Shown here piece by piece: positions 42,557 to 54,654 of a DNA stretch of 64,000 nt (position 1 is its first letter; every line of letters starts with the position of its first letter). Source of the DNA: Bryopsis sp. KO-2023 (lineage: Eukaryota > Chlorophyta > Ulvophyceae > Bryopsidales > Bryopsidaceae). The stretch lies in the NCBI GenBank assembly GCA_030272585.1, contig BSYQ01000015.1:496001-560000 (forward strand), written 5' to 3'. A program made the translations under genes and the position numbers. The notes under the pieces are model-generated. The model was not told the origin of the DNA. It searched no databases and saw only the letters and a program-made list of their open reading frames with translations.

Positions 42557-44729
42557 ATGGCCTACTACGACGCTTGGAAATCAAGAGGTAACATTCGACA
42601 TGTGAATTTTGCAATTTTGGGAAAACAGAACAGGGGTTGTTCTGTTTAAAGCATCAAATTCCTCACAAAATATGTTTTCGAGACAGGTTTTACCCTGATA
42701 TAATGAATTGATCAAACGGGTGGAGCAGCACCTCAATTGATAATATAGAAGACATGCACTTTGTGCATTCATTTAAATATGAAAGCCCTTGTATTGCTTC
42801 CATTAATTCTTTGAACGCATTCCAACTGTTGCTAATCGCTAATGGCAGTTTATGTTTTCAACAGGATTAACCCTTCCAGAAAAACCTGAAGCCCTGCGAG
42901 ATTGGAAAGAAACCGTAACACTCGAAAGGGAAGAGGATTACCTCATCGATGGAAGCGTATTGCAGGTTAACGATTGGTGCAATTGTCGAGTGTTTTTTTT
43001 CCCCAAGATTTCGAGGGTATTTCCAGTAACCTATTAAAAATTTTCCACACTAAAGTTGCTGCATCCAACCCTGGGGTTTTGAGAAGAATTTGCAAAAGTA
43101 TCGAAGAATATTTCTCTCAAGAAATGGGGGATCACCTGTGCAGAGTAACAAAGCTGATCAAAAACCGGATGTACGTATTGCAACTGTCTTTAGAGAATGG
43201 TGATAACTGGCAGGTTTCGATGGGACTTGGCTGGAATGCAGGATGCGATGTTGATGCTTCTGCCGCTCTTTTCAATGCAGATGTCGAAGTGGTTGATCAG
43301 GTACAGCACTTGACATTGCCGTTTTTGGTGATAACCTGTTAATATTTATTCACATGGAACTTACAGTGTTAAAATTTTAAGAGGATATATAAGAGGATAT
43401 CTGCTGAGAATATCCATCCACAATTCTCGATATGGGGTAGAGACTGAAATGAAACAAATCCACAGACCTCCCATGTCACTTGTGGAGGCTGCTGGAGTTT
43501 TCAACCTGAATGTATGATAACGAAAATAAACAAAAAACCTGTTTTCTTTTTTAAGAAAAGAAAGAAAGAAAAGATGTATGTTTCTGTATTGTAGTCCGAC
43601 CATAATTATACGAGTTTACCTTTTTTTGTTGCAGGTTTGGTGGAAAAAATTGGCGAGCGAGTGTGGAGCTGTTGTGCACTCTGGGGATAACAGGACAGGG
43701 GAAGAGGGTGGGGACGATGAAGTGATACGAGTGGATTTGGCAGAGCTACCATTGTGCGTGCATTACGTATTGTTCGCTGTTTGCGTCTTCACAGGAACTG
43801 TCACTTTTGATGAGGTCCGGGATCCATACATCAATTTCATTCAGTGTTGATCGTTTGCATTTTTGTATAATGTATGGGGTGATCGATGGGGTAAAGAAGA
43901 AAAACGATCTACAAGAAAGAATGTTTTTCACATTTCGGACGTTCGGACCATGGTGAAATCAATTATTATTTCTTAGTAATGAGAAAGAACCCTGCAAGTT
44001 TTGGTTTTCACCACCATCCTGAAACAATCCAAATTGCTTAAAATGATGAAACGGAGTGGAGGGATGTATGTGTAATGTTAGGTACGGAGCGCCTATGTCC
44101 GAATGATGCATGGCAAGCAGAAAAACCATGTCATGTTCAGATACAATCTCTCTGAGCTCTCCGGAAAAGCCATGATCATGGGCATATTGTCCCGACATGG
44201 AGCTTATTGGCAATTCACAGCACTGGGCCAACCCTGCACAGGTCGAACCATCGTCGACATATTAGGCGATCGAGAAAATCTCCGCTACATGGAAGCCAGT
44301 CCGACTTTCCCCCCGAAAGCCTATGTGTTGCACCTGGCGGTGACGAAAGGTCGAAATCTGGTGGCCAGGGACAGTAAAAGATTGCTCAGGAAAGCGACCT
44401 CCGATCCTTTGGTGAAAATCAAGTATCGGAGCATCAAGTTCGTTTCCAAGCATGTGGAGAAAAGTTTGAATCCTGAGTGGGACTACCCAGCGGTGGATCT
44501 CGGGTGGATTGTGGAGTCTTCGCCGAAAGCTGTGAAAATTACCATTTGGGATTTTGACCTTTTCTCGAGCAACGATTTCATGGGGAGTTTGTGGATTCCG
44601 GTGGCGGCTCTGTACAACTTGGGGCAAGGCACTCACGAAGTGTGGTTTCCGTTGACCCCATCGAAAAAGGAAAAATTTGCTGATTGCGAAGTCACGGGGG
44701 AAATTCTGGTAAGGGCCGTATTATCTTGA
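42557..44729 (+). CDS. TerD-domain / C2-domain fusion protein
   Basis: Exons 42557-42587, 42865-42965, 43016-43300, 43635-43814 and 44082-44729 give 414 residues in frame. Residues about 100-270 form a TerD domain: VSMGLGWNAGCDVDASAALF (the DxDxS calcium-site pattern), VVHSGDNRTGE...GDDE, then TFDEVRSAYVRMM, FRYNLSELSGKAMIMGILSR and WQFTALGQPCTGRTIVDIL. A C2 domain follows (AYVLHLAVTKGRNLVARD, SDPLVKIKYRS, SLNPEWD, VKITIWDFDLFSSNDFMGS, ending GEILVRAVLS). TerD proteins bind calcium and are best known from bacterial tellurite/stress clusters; C2 domains bind calcium and phospholipid. A calcium-responsive membrane role is inferred. The intron 4 donor (GTCCGG) is weak. Element A is inserted about 270 bp upstream. 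Confidence 0.82.
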
Positions 44730-45223
44730 GAACGTGCCAGGATTCCTCTATAGTAGGTAGTCGCTATAGTTCTGCAAATAGTTTTTCATTTCACAACACT
44801 TTGTTCAGGGGGGAAAAAAAATCATGCACTCTGGGAGGTACATGGGATGATTTTCTTGGAGTTTTTGCTGGTGGCGATGTAATTTATGGGTGGGTTACCT
44901 TGTTTACTAGTTTTTGATCTTAAAAAAAGGATCAATGCGAACATTATGAGGGGTATTCTATTCATAGTTGTATAAAGCCATACTTTGTAATGGTTGATGG
45001 TGGAGGCCACCACTTGGAAGTGTTAGAAGATTAACAAATCAAATCCTTAAAAAGTGAATCCTCCCCCCTCCCCTCCCTGTCTGTGGAAGAACAAGTTTAC
45101 CGCCCAGTTCAAAAAAAGAGTCCTGTGGACTGTGAGTCAAATTCTGAACACTTCCAGTGAACAAGAGCAAGCCCCTTTAAAGGAAAATTTGCCCCCCCCC
45201 CCCCTGGAAACGTCGAAAAAGAT
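44730..45223. other. Gap between convergent genes
   Basis: About 490 bases, 3' flanks of the TerD-C2 and methyltransferase genes; only short unsupported ORFs. Confidence 0.5.
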
Positions 45224-46413
45224 CTATAATTCTAGGGCAGGTTTGGTGACACTGAACAAAATAAACACTCGGTTTCTATGACTCCGGAAGTTTTGCAGCC
45301 CCACTGTATTGGCCAGTTCTTGCAATTCTTCCTCCTTGAAAAACCGAAACTGGGCTCCTTTTTCAGGATGGGCCAAAAAGTTGGGTAGGTTATCCCCACC
45401 GATAGGAGTCAGCAATGGCATGAGTGTGCTGGCCACAAAAACTCCCCCAGGTTTTAACACTCGGCTGATCTCGGCCATGGCCGCCATGGGGCTGGGCCAA
45501 CAGTGAAGTGCAGCCCCTGAAGATAATATTGCGGACACTGATCTTGTTAACCAATCGTCCAAAAATTCCCTCTTAATTTTTTGAATGAGGGAGGGGCCAA
45601 TAAAAAAACCATAGTGGTTGCATGAGTAATGTTTACTCGAATACGATGACATCATCAGATCACTAATATAGCACCCGCGTCAGACATGCAGATCGACGCA
45701 CCTGCGTGAATTGCGGAAACCGTCCCCGTTTCGAATGGCAACCGGCCGACATCAGCCCGCACTCTCAGGATGCTCCCTGACCCCGACAATTCAGCATCGC
45801 TCTCTAAAAACTCCTTTGTCTGCTCCAGCATCGACTCGGAAAAGTCAGACGCAATGACGCCTGAAAACTTTCCCGTCTTGGCCAGCCGTCGCGTAAACAA
45901 GCCCGTCCCGCAGCTCAGGTCGACGATCACCTCGCCGAACGCGGGTTTCAAGTACTGCATCGCGAGTTCCACTTCTCTGTCAGGTCCAGGGAATCCCCAC
46001 ACTGGGAACAGCTGCCTGTAACCACGTTCATATAAGTAGCTCAAGGCCGAGGTCTGGAACAGCTGCGTTCCCAACCACGAGGGCTCCTCGTACGCTTGCA
46101 TGTCGACCCCGGACGTCAGAGTCATGTCCACAAAAGCGTCATTATATTTGAACGACCTAACACAACGGGGGCACTGCAAGCTCCCGTTTCCTTTCAGCGA
46201 TCCTTTGAGTTGAAACCGATGAGTTTGGCATATCGGGCAGGCTATTTGAAACTCCTCGACGTCTTGGTCATCGTCGACCATCCTTCCGCCAGCCACGTCG
46301 ACTGTTGCACGGGAAACCATCCTCGCGGCTCTTGGAAGGGCAGCTTCGCAGCGTTTCACCCCATACTGACCTGTGTAACAAACTGATCGGAGCAACAGGT
46401 GCGTGTGCGGCAT
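45224..46413 (-). CDS. Plastid-type SAM-dependent methyltransferase (UbiE-like)
   Basis: Two exons, 45702-46413 and 45224-45516, joined in phase 1 give 334 residues. The start is taken as ATG 46413; the longer frame upstream begins with GTG. Residues 1-50 look like a transit peptide. A Cys4 zinc-ribbon-like segment follows (CPICQTHRF ... CPRCVRSF), then SYLYERGYRQLF and the Rossmann motif VIVDLSCGTGLFTRRL. After the splice comes ALHCWPSPMAAMAEISRVLKPGG. The architecture matches plant plastoglobule-type methyltransferases (the At1g78140/At2g41040 group); the substrate is not known to me. It is convergent with TerD-C2. Confidence 0.85.
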
Positions 46414-47707
46414 TGTGGCGGCGAGGGACACAGAAGCGCTCCGCTCCCTGTTGTGGATTTTGGAGTGTGTCCGCGACACTTGTCAGTTTTGCGAGTGTCA
46501 GACTCTGTCAGCAAACCGTCTGCACAGATGAAGCTGGGCACTCATTCGTTGCACACGCAACGTGAATAGCCAACAAAATCCAAAGAACACTCGTTGCATT
46601 CGGCTTTCTTAAAATCTGTCAGGAACACAAGAAACCCCCTTTATACTGTTTTAAAGTGAGATGTTTCACAGAGTTGCTTCTAGATCGTGAAAACATTTTA
46701 TCCTTGCGCCAGACTAACATCCAGTCGTCAACCATAAATATAAAAATGGGCAAATTAACTGAGAAATTCAAATTGACTGCTTCGATCCAAACATCAGATG
46801 CTGGCAGGCTTTGGATTTTCCTGAGAACATTCAGCAGACACCAGCAAGGACTTACAACCACATATTGCGAGCCAAAAAACGAAAACAAAAACAGGACCTC
46901 TCCCACATCCCCAAAATGTGAAAAAAAAACAATGTGAAAAATTAACCAAGCTTGATCCCTTGGGTGACCACCACAACCCAAAAGTCGAAAAAACAAAACA
47001 AAAAAAACCATGCTTCAACAAAAGCTCCTTCTTCCCCCCTCCCTTGGTCAATGATGGGACAGTGGCGTCGAATAATTCCCAAAAAAAAACAAAGCAAAAC
47101 AAAAACAAAAAACCACCTTTATTCTCCTTGATTGGGAATTTTTTTTTTCCTTCCCAATTTCCCCCCCCCCACCATAATTTATGCTTTCATCTCGTTTGTA
47201 CGTGTGAATGCAATGATTGTTGTTTCGAGGAAAAAACATCCCAGACCATGCTTAACTCTCATGCTAAGTCAGACAGAAGTCAGTCTACTGATCCGTTCAC
47301 TTTCGTCGTCTTTTCCCCCCCCCAACCATGTTGATGTCAGAAATCCCAGGCACTGTAACAACCTCATAGAAGTAACCCCTATCTCGATCATTCTTTTCCA
47401 TGGTCACTGAAAAATTCCACATCCTTTTACCAACAAAGTACCCAGTGCGTTTCAGCAAAGTCTTGTTTTTTTTCCCTTCAATTTTCTTGTCCCAATCACA
47501 AAATGGATTCCATTCTTCTTTTGAGAAGAATCCTCTGAGGTTCAGAACCATTTCAGATCAAATTTTTCCTTTCTCAGAATCGCCTGATGTTTTGTAACAT
47601 CAATGTAACATCCCTCCTCTACTCATTTATCTTCTTGGGACCTTTCCCGTCGCTTTATAAACATAATATTCTCAAACGAGATGTTTTTTTTCTTCCTTTT
47701 TCGGAGC
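46414..47707. other. Intergenic region, AT-rich
   Basis: About 1.3 kb between the methyltransferase start and the CDPK stop, both on the minus strand. There are several A, T and C runs; ORFs here are low-complexity. It probably holds the CDPK 3' UTR and the methyltransferase promoter. Confidence 0.45.
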
Positions 47708-50700
47708 TCAGAAATCTCCGATGTTTCGCAACATCATGGTTTTGAATTCGTCGTAGTCGATTTTTCCATCTTGATCTTTGTCCACGTCTTCCAGAATCAT
47801 TTCCAAATTGTCCACCTCTCCATAGCCCTTCAGGGCTTCGATCAGCTCTGTTCGAGTGATGTATCCGCTGTGATCGGAATCGAAATGCTCGAAAGCTCGC
47901 AGCAAATTCTCTTCCTTAGCCAAGTTTGCAGCGTTCAGCGTCGCGGCCAAGAATTCGTTGTAATCGACCTTGTTTACAAAAAATGAAACAGAAAAAAAAA
48001 ATCAAAACCACAACTTGAACAGAGAGGAAAACCAATTCACCAGTTTTTAACACAATTGGATTGAGATTCAGAATCAAGTCATTATGATCACTCTAATTTC
48101 ACTTTTTCAATTAGTTTCTTCTTACTCTCAGCAACCCCCCCCCAAAAAAATAAAAACCAACACACACATCCGATGTTCCAAATTATTTCAAATATTGAGA
48201 GTTGAAAAAGTAAGAAAATATATCGGAAAAATTACAATGCAACTAGGAAGAGTAAAACAATAAAAATGTTTGCATCAAACCTTCAGGACCATTCAGGAGC
48301 AGATTTTTCCTTACCATTCCATCTCCATCCACATCTGCAGCCTTGACAATTTGTTCGAACTCTTCCATTGGAATGCTGAGCTCTTGCCTGGTGATGGCTG
48401 TTCGCAGCTCGTCCGAGCTGATGGTTCCATTTTTATCGGCATCCAGCGTTTCGAACAAGTGTTTCAGCCCCTCGATCTCTTCCATAGGGAGATTTCGAAC
48501 AATAATTTTTCTGGCAATCTGCTGGACACGGTTCATACCTGAAGTCGAAGAGAAAAAAAAAAGTGAATCTCTCTTCTTAAACTCAACCTTGAAGAAAAGT
48601 TTTGAGTTTGATTGAAAAAAGGAAAAGCAATCAACTCTTGAGTTTATCCACAATTGAGTGCTTTTTATTCGCCACAGGTTGCTACATAAATTGATCCATA
48701 TGCCGATTGCTCACTATGCATTACTTAATATGATTGCAGCCATAAACCAAACTCAACACATGTAAATACAGATGAGGAGCGAAATAAGCAATGGGATCTC
48801 CCCCAATCTAAATCAAACATCAAGCATTCACTGAGCACATACACGCATGCATGCATTCCACATTCATCCTTGGACATGACTCACCAGAGAAGCCTTCCAG
48901 TCGTCTGATAACAGCACTGTTGACAGGCTTATCAGACGCCACTCCATTTTCGACCATCCACGGGTGTTTCAGCAGCTCAGGGGCAGTTGCCCTTTTCTTG
49001 GATTGATGAGTCAGCATCATTTTGGTACATTTCTTTGCTTCTGCGGACAACTCTGGCCATGGGGAGTTCTCATAATCAATTTCACCCCTCAAGATATTGT
49101 CAAACACATCATGCAGAGTATCGCCCAAAAACGGAGGCAATCCAGTCAGCATCATGTACAGCACGACTCCACAGCTCCAAATGTCAGCCTACCATGCACA
49201 GTCAAGCAGGGAACATAGATTTCAAAACCCTATGTTAATTCCAAGGGAACTGATGCCTTACAAACCTCCTACCCCAAAGAAAAGACACCAAAAAAAGAGA
49301 AAACAAAAGGGAAGAACAATTATAATTATGGACTCCAGAGAGCACATTTGTATGGCGCTTAAAAATACCTTTGCCCCGCCAGTTTCCAAAAATCAACAAA
49401 TCTGATGAGAGGTCTCATTAAATTCTTCAAATCTCGATGAATATTCCTGGAAATTCTCTGGACTATTCTATTCCAGCGACAATAGAACCCTCTGCTAAAA
49501 GAAAAAAGGGAAAATCAAAGAAACAGAAGCAATAATAGAAATCGTGTTTTCAGCAAACCTACTTGTTGAGTGTAACTCCTCCTTAAGACCTCCGGAGCCA
49601 CGTAATACTTGCTGCCCACCAAGTCTTTGAAAAATTTGCCTGGTTTGAAAAACGCCGACAGCCCGAAATCGATGGCCTTCAGCGTTTTGAAGGATGCATC
49701 GGCCCACAAAAAGTTTTCTGGCTTTATGTCTCTGTGAATGACCCCCAGCTCGTGGCAATGCGACACGACAGACAGGATCGTTCTCATGACAGCCGCGGCG
49801 TTGGCCTCAGAGTAACCCCCAGAAGCCAGGATGTGATCGAAGAGCTCCCCTCCGGTGCAAAGGTCCATGACCAAATGAACACTCTTTCGATCCTCATAGA
49901 CCCCATGGAGATCCACCACATTGGGATGGCCAGCAAGATGATGCATAACCTGACAAACGAGGGCAAAACAAACCAAACACCATTAACCCCAACACGCTGA
50001 CACCAAAGCAGAACTTTCCACAGAAGAATTTTTTTCGAAAAGGCCGAACTGCCTAGGATGCAATACGGGATGCCTGTAAAATTGAAAATAAAACGATAAA
50101 GTCTGCTATCTTTTAAAATAGAAGCCGAGACATGAATTGCAGCAGGGGTTTTACATGAGCTCCATGAATTTAGTGGAAGCTCTCTGAATAGAAGATCTTG
50201 GATTGTCATTATTTCTATTGGAAACCCCAACCGAAAGAATGATTAGTAAGACCCCAGCAATTCCAGAACAATATGCCAATAATGGTACAAGAATATGCAC
50301 CTGCCCACATAGACAAGTATTTGTCAACCAATTTTTTCCCAAAAAATTAAGGGTGGCCTTTTTGCTACCTGGATTTCTCGCTTCATGTCATCTATATGCT
50401 GTCTCTTCTTCATCTTGTCCTTTGCTATGGACTTGCAAGCATACTCCTTTCCAGTTCCCCTGTCTTTCACTTGCCTAACAATGCTGGTGGAGCCTTTCCC
50501 CAAAATGGTCCCAAATTCATAGAGCGTCCTAATTTCCGGCGTTGGTCGATCCAGCAGCCTCTTCCATGGCTTTTCAATTCTCTCTGCTTCACCGCCATCC
50601 AATTCCTCCAGCTTTTCCAGCTTCTTTGGAGGGGCTTTCGGTGGGGGGAGCTCCTCGGATGGAGCTGCAGCTGGGGTGGGGGAAGGGGCCGAAACTGTTT

Positions 50701-51855
50701 GTGGAGCAGCGACATTGATGATTGGATTCACGGTAAAATGAGGCTCAAGAGGAATGGGGGCAGGTGCTGAGGTCGATGCTCCTGGATCAGGATTTGAAGC
50801 TGGGTCCGGTGGACTGACGGTTGGTGTTTGGGTCGATGTCATAGCGTTAGATGGCACCCCTTGCTGGTTGGTGCCTGGTGGTTGGGCTCCAGGGGGAAAG
50901 TAGGCGAAAGTGTACTGTGGGGCAGCATATTGGGGGGCTGCGTACTGAGGGGCACTGTATTGAGGGGGCGGGGCCATGGGGTATGGCATCGGAGAGGCTG
51001 GCTGGGGGTACGGTGGGGGCATTGCATATTGAGGGGACGGGTATGGGGCTGGAGGCTGGTAGGCTACAGGATATTGCATCGGTGGAACCATCGGAGGGGG
51101 CATGTACGGGGGAGCCTTTGAGCAAAAAAGATGAAAAAGAAAAACATGAGATTCCAACATTGGAGCAATTGGCTGCATTCTTTTTAGCTGGGAAGTGTGC
51201 AGCCCGAGGTCAAAATCAATTCTAGATAAATACTTTGTACTTCGAGTAAGAAGAAAATAACAAAACTAGCATTGGGGCAGGAACCGGTGCATTTTAGGTA
51301 GTTTGGGGCGATTTGGTAACCGTTTTTGTGTATGGATCCACTTGATCAACGATTTCTTTATCTTGATCAGCTGCAGCGCGAACAGAGAGTGAGGTCTAAG
51401 TGTGAGAGGAGCACTGGGAGGGACCCCTGTGGGCAGGGGTCCTCCCACGAAACAGCTGCTCCGAGACTCGACTTCGTTTTACTCAAAAGCCACTGAAAAT
51501 CTCCGAAGCCGAACGCGGATGGAAAAAGAGGCGCAATGCGCAGCACAAAAAAAAATATCGTTGCTGTATCGACCATAGCGACTTGTACCTGATAGATCAC
51601 CGAGGGAGGCTTGGTCGCTTGCGAGCCCACTGAGGTGGTGGACACCAGCGAGTTCATCCTGGAGGGACTCGCCTTGGGCTCGGCGCGAGTGTTGTTTTCG
51701 ACGAGATGTTCCAAACCTTCTGCTCCCTCGGTGCCCTCAACATCGGAACCGTATTCGTAACAGCAACAACAGCACATCGAGATGCAGCCTTCGCGGCACA
51801 GGTAGCACCCCCTCGTGCACCTCAGGCATCCAGCCCTCGCTCTTCTACGCTCCAT
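47708..51855 (-). CDS. CPK: Calcium-dependent protein kinase (CDPK/CPK)
   Basis: Six exons on the minus strand, 51589-51855, 50369-51115, 49563-49949, 48885-49188, 48315-48538 and 47708-47968, give 729 residues with phases in register. The N-terminus is Cys-rich ([20 protein letters not shown]), then a Pro/Tyr/Ala/Gln-rich region of about 200 residues. The kinase has a Gly loop (LGKGSTSIV), Lys in [27 protein letters not shown] and YYVAPEVL. The autoinhibitory junction ends [18 protein letters not shown]. Four EF hands follow: [36 protein letters not shown] and [12 protein letters not shown]. The classical N-terminal MG myristoylation signal is absent; the Cys cluster may serve for palmitoylation. 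It is head to head with the MEKHLA gene. Confidence 0.94.
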
Positions 51856-52579
51856 AATACACCCCCACGAAAAAGATACGCAATATTCAAAACCACGGCA
51901 GCAGGAAAAAAAAAGTATAAAAAAAACACTGCGGCTATGTCAAAGAGCTCTTCTGAACACAGGGCGACGAGCTATTTTTTTTTCCCCATTCACGGCTGCA
52001 GGAATGTGAGCAACAGGGATGGATGCCTGAGGAAAAACCTTGGATGATTTTGCGGAGGGTGGTTGGGTCGTTGGCGGATATCCGCCAATTCGATAACGGC
52101 ACCCAAAAACGACACACGATGATGCATGCTTTCACACCGCGGCTCCAGCCCTCCGCAACAATCTTCCCAGGGAAACATGAGGGCGATTCTGAATGCTCGG
52201 AGCAGCCTCCGCCTCAGCAACACCAGGTGCACCCGAAAATCGAAAGGCTCCCTCCCTCCTGGCCGTTCTTCGCCCTGTCTGCGATTCAGACGACTTAGAA
52301 GTTCTGTGTTTTTTGCTCGAATTGCTCGAAAATCAGCTTCTCTCCCCAAACTTGCCTGCGAGCGATTCACGCCGAGAGACGAGGTAGAGGGGTTAGATAT
52401 CAGTACATCGTGCCTGTCGTTTTCAGTCGCCCTGAGTGTTCCATCGCACGAGAATTGAAAACACGGTGGATGTATGGGGCGAATTCAGAGGAGAAATTTC
52501 CAGGCTGGCTTGGAGCCTGTCTATTTATGTTCGATCAGGGCTGGTGGATGAATGAGGATACCACTTTCAGTTTTTAGAC
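51856..52579. promoter_or_regulatory. Bidirectional promoter of CDPK and MEKHLA genes
   Basis: It contains a perfect 18-bp palindrome, TTGGCGGATATCCGCCAA, at 52071-52088, 216 bases from the CDPK ATG. Its core matches the palindrome at 6068-6089 except for the two central bases. ORFs across this stretch on both strands are unsupported. Confidence 0.55.
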
Positions 52580-54325
52580 ATGGCCGTGGTGCACCTTTCC
52601 GTAAGAAAGGCAGAATGCAACTGGTTTGGCCTTGCATACAGTGTTCGACATGAAAAACAATCAAGAAACAAAGTGCATATTTGTACAATCGCTGCACGAA
52701 ACTGTATCTACTTTGCTTTGAGTATTCAGTACCAAATTCTTTCTTGTCTTTTTTTTCGGTTTTCAAGAAAGCGCTCGGACATCATGCAGTCTCCATTCGG
52801 ATGCAGCCACTTCAAAAGATGCAGGTTTCATACCATCCAAACTGCAATTTTTCGGCAGAAAGAATGGCCGTGATTTCTCTGGAGTTTGCCAAGCCAAGGG
52901 AAAAAAGAAGGGGGGCAAGAAAGGAAAGAAGAAAGCTGGTAGCCTGATGACTCCCTCTGCCCCCACTGTGGAACCTTGGTTTTCGACGGATTCGATCATG
53001 CGGTTGCTTGTACTGGTTGAGAACTACAAGAGGGCAACAGGCAAGTAAGTTTTCTAATTTGGGTGTTTTGATTGTCTAGAATAATGCATCCATAGACCAG
53101 GGGATATATATTCAGTGGTGTCATTCTTATCCATTTACATGAAAATTATTATTTTGTAATTAATATATATACGTATATAGATATACAATTTTTTTTATAA
53201 TTTTTATTTTTTTTGGGGGGGGGCAGAGGGAGGAAGTATGAGACATACTATCCAACAGAAAAGTGAACATGTTTCGTAGAACCTGGAAACCTCATGGAGT
53301 CCCCATCCACTGTACAAATGAATGAGGAGATGTTAATCCTCAATATATGCCCCTTTATTTTGTGTTTTTCTTTTCCTTTTGGCAAGACAATCTGACGTTC
53401 GTTTTCACAGAGCAGATTTCTTCTGGAGGACGCCGACATCGCTGAAATAGCAAAGGACGTTTGGCAGGCCCCATTTTGCTTGCTGGCCAACGATTTCACC
53501 CAGTCAGACTCCCCTGCAAAGGCCACATACGTCAACAAGCCCTTCCTGGACTGCATGGAGCTGAACTGGACTGATATTGTGGGGAAACCGGCGGCCGAAA
53601 TGCCTGAATCGGTGTCACCCCTGTTTGAAAGCTGGGTCAAAAGCCTGGGGGCTGCGGAGAAGGGGGTGATCGTGGAGGGCTTTACGGCTAAAGCGAAAAA
53701 TTTTGAGATTCAGGAAGGAACTGCTTTTGTTTTGAAGTCCCCAGCAGGTATGTTTGTGTGTGTGCATGTCAGGCATTGCAGACCCCAACCCCCCCTCAGT
53801 TAGGTCCGTCCAATTTTTTAATTCAATTGAAAATGAGTGAGATCGTGACTGTTTGTTTGTTGCAGATAAACCCTTGGGGCAGGTTTTGATTTTTGACAAG
53901 TGGGTTTATGAGGATGGGGCGAAAGGTGGTGTGGGTATCACCGACCCTCAGAAAATTCCAACTGAAGAAGATATCGCTGCAGCCGAGGGGTTGGTAACAG
54001 AACAAGCTCAGGTCGTCCGAAACCTGAAAGAAGAAAAAGGTCTCACCAACAAGGCAAGTTCACCGACACATTCGAGGATATATGTTCGAATTAGTTAAAG
54101 GCAAAATGTGTTTTTTCAGGGAAAAAAATTCGAAAAAATTCGAAAAATAAATGAAAAAAAATCAAAATAGCACGTAATTTTTTTTATCATTACATCAAGA
54201 TCTCCTCTGTTTGATTTTTGTTTGTCCAGGATGAAGAGGTTCAGCAAGCAGTCGCTGTGCTGCTGGAAAGAAAAGAGAAGGTGGCTGAATTAGAGAAGCT
54301 CCTCGAGGAAGCTGCCTCAGAGTGA
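52580..54325 (+). CDS. MEKHLA-like domain protein with C-terminal WHEP-like domain
   Basis: Supported exons: one ending at 53044 (Lys-rich KGKKKGGKKGKKKAGSLM, then PWFSTDSIMRLLVLVENYK), then 53413-53747, 53866-54053 and 54230-54325. The first exon is unresolved; ATG 52580 followed by a GTAAGA donor is one option, ATG 52947 another. The middle exons resemble the PAS-related MEKHLA domain (DVWQAPFCLLANDF, ATYVNKPFLDCMELNW, KNFEIQEGTAFVLKSPADKP, QVLIFDKW), known from HD-ZIP III C-termini and algal and bacterial proteins. The end (VTEQAQVVRNLKEEKGLTNK, VQQAVAVLLERKEKVAELE) looks like a WHEP domain of tRNA synthetases. The last intron has a GC donor. The role is unknown. Confidence 0.68.
54054..54229 (+). 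other. GC-AG intron in the MEKHLA/WHEP gene
   Basis: AACAAG is followed by GCAAGT, and the intron ends GTCCAG before DEEVQQAV. The only nearby GT option leads to an immediate stop. Splicing here preserves the WHEP-like helix pair. Confidence 0.72.
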
Positions 54326-54654
54326 TATATTTTTTGTGGATGGCGAAGCTGTGGAATTCTCTTCTGGCCAGAAAGAAGCATCCCATGGACAGCAGCGCCT
54401 CTTAGCTATAGTCATTCCCTGATTTTGCTTGATCAGTGAAATGCTGTGTGCTTGGTCAGCAATTACTCGCTTTAACAAATAGCTGGGGTGGTCGATTTTG
54501 AAAATTTGCATTGCTTCCAAAACATTGGAGAAAGATACCGAAAGAGAAAGGAAGGTTTTGGTCGATTAGATCTCAAACTCAGACACCACAGAAAGATTTC
54601 CACAAGTGTCTGCTGGGATGTCTGACTGTGTGGTTGAATGGCCAATGGTGCCAT

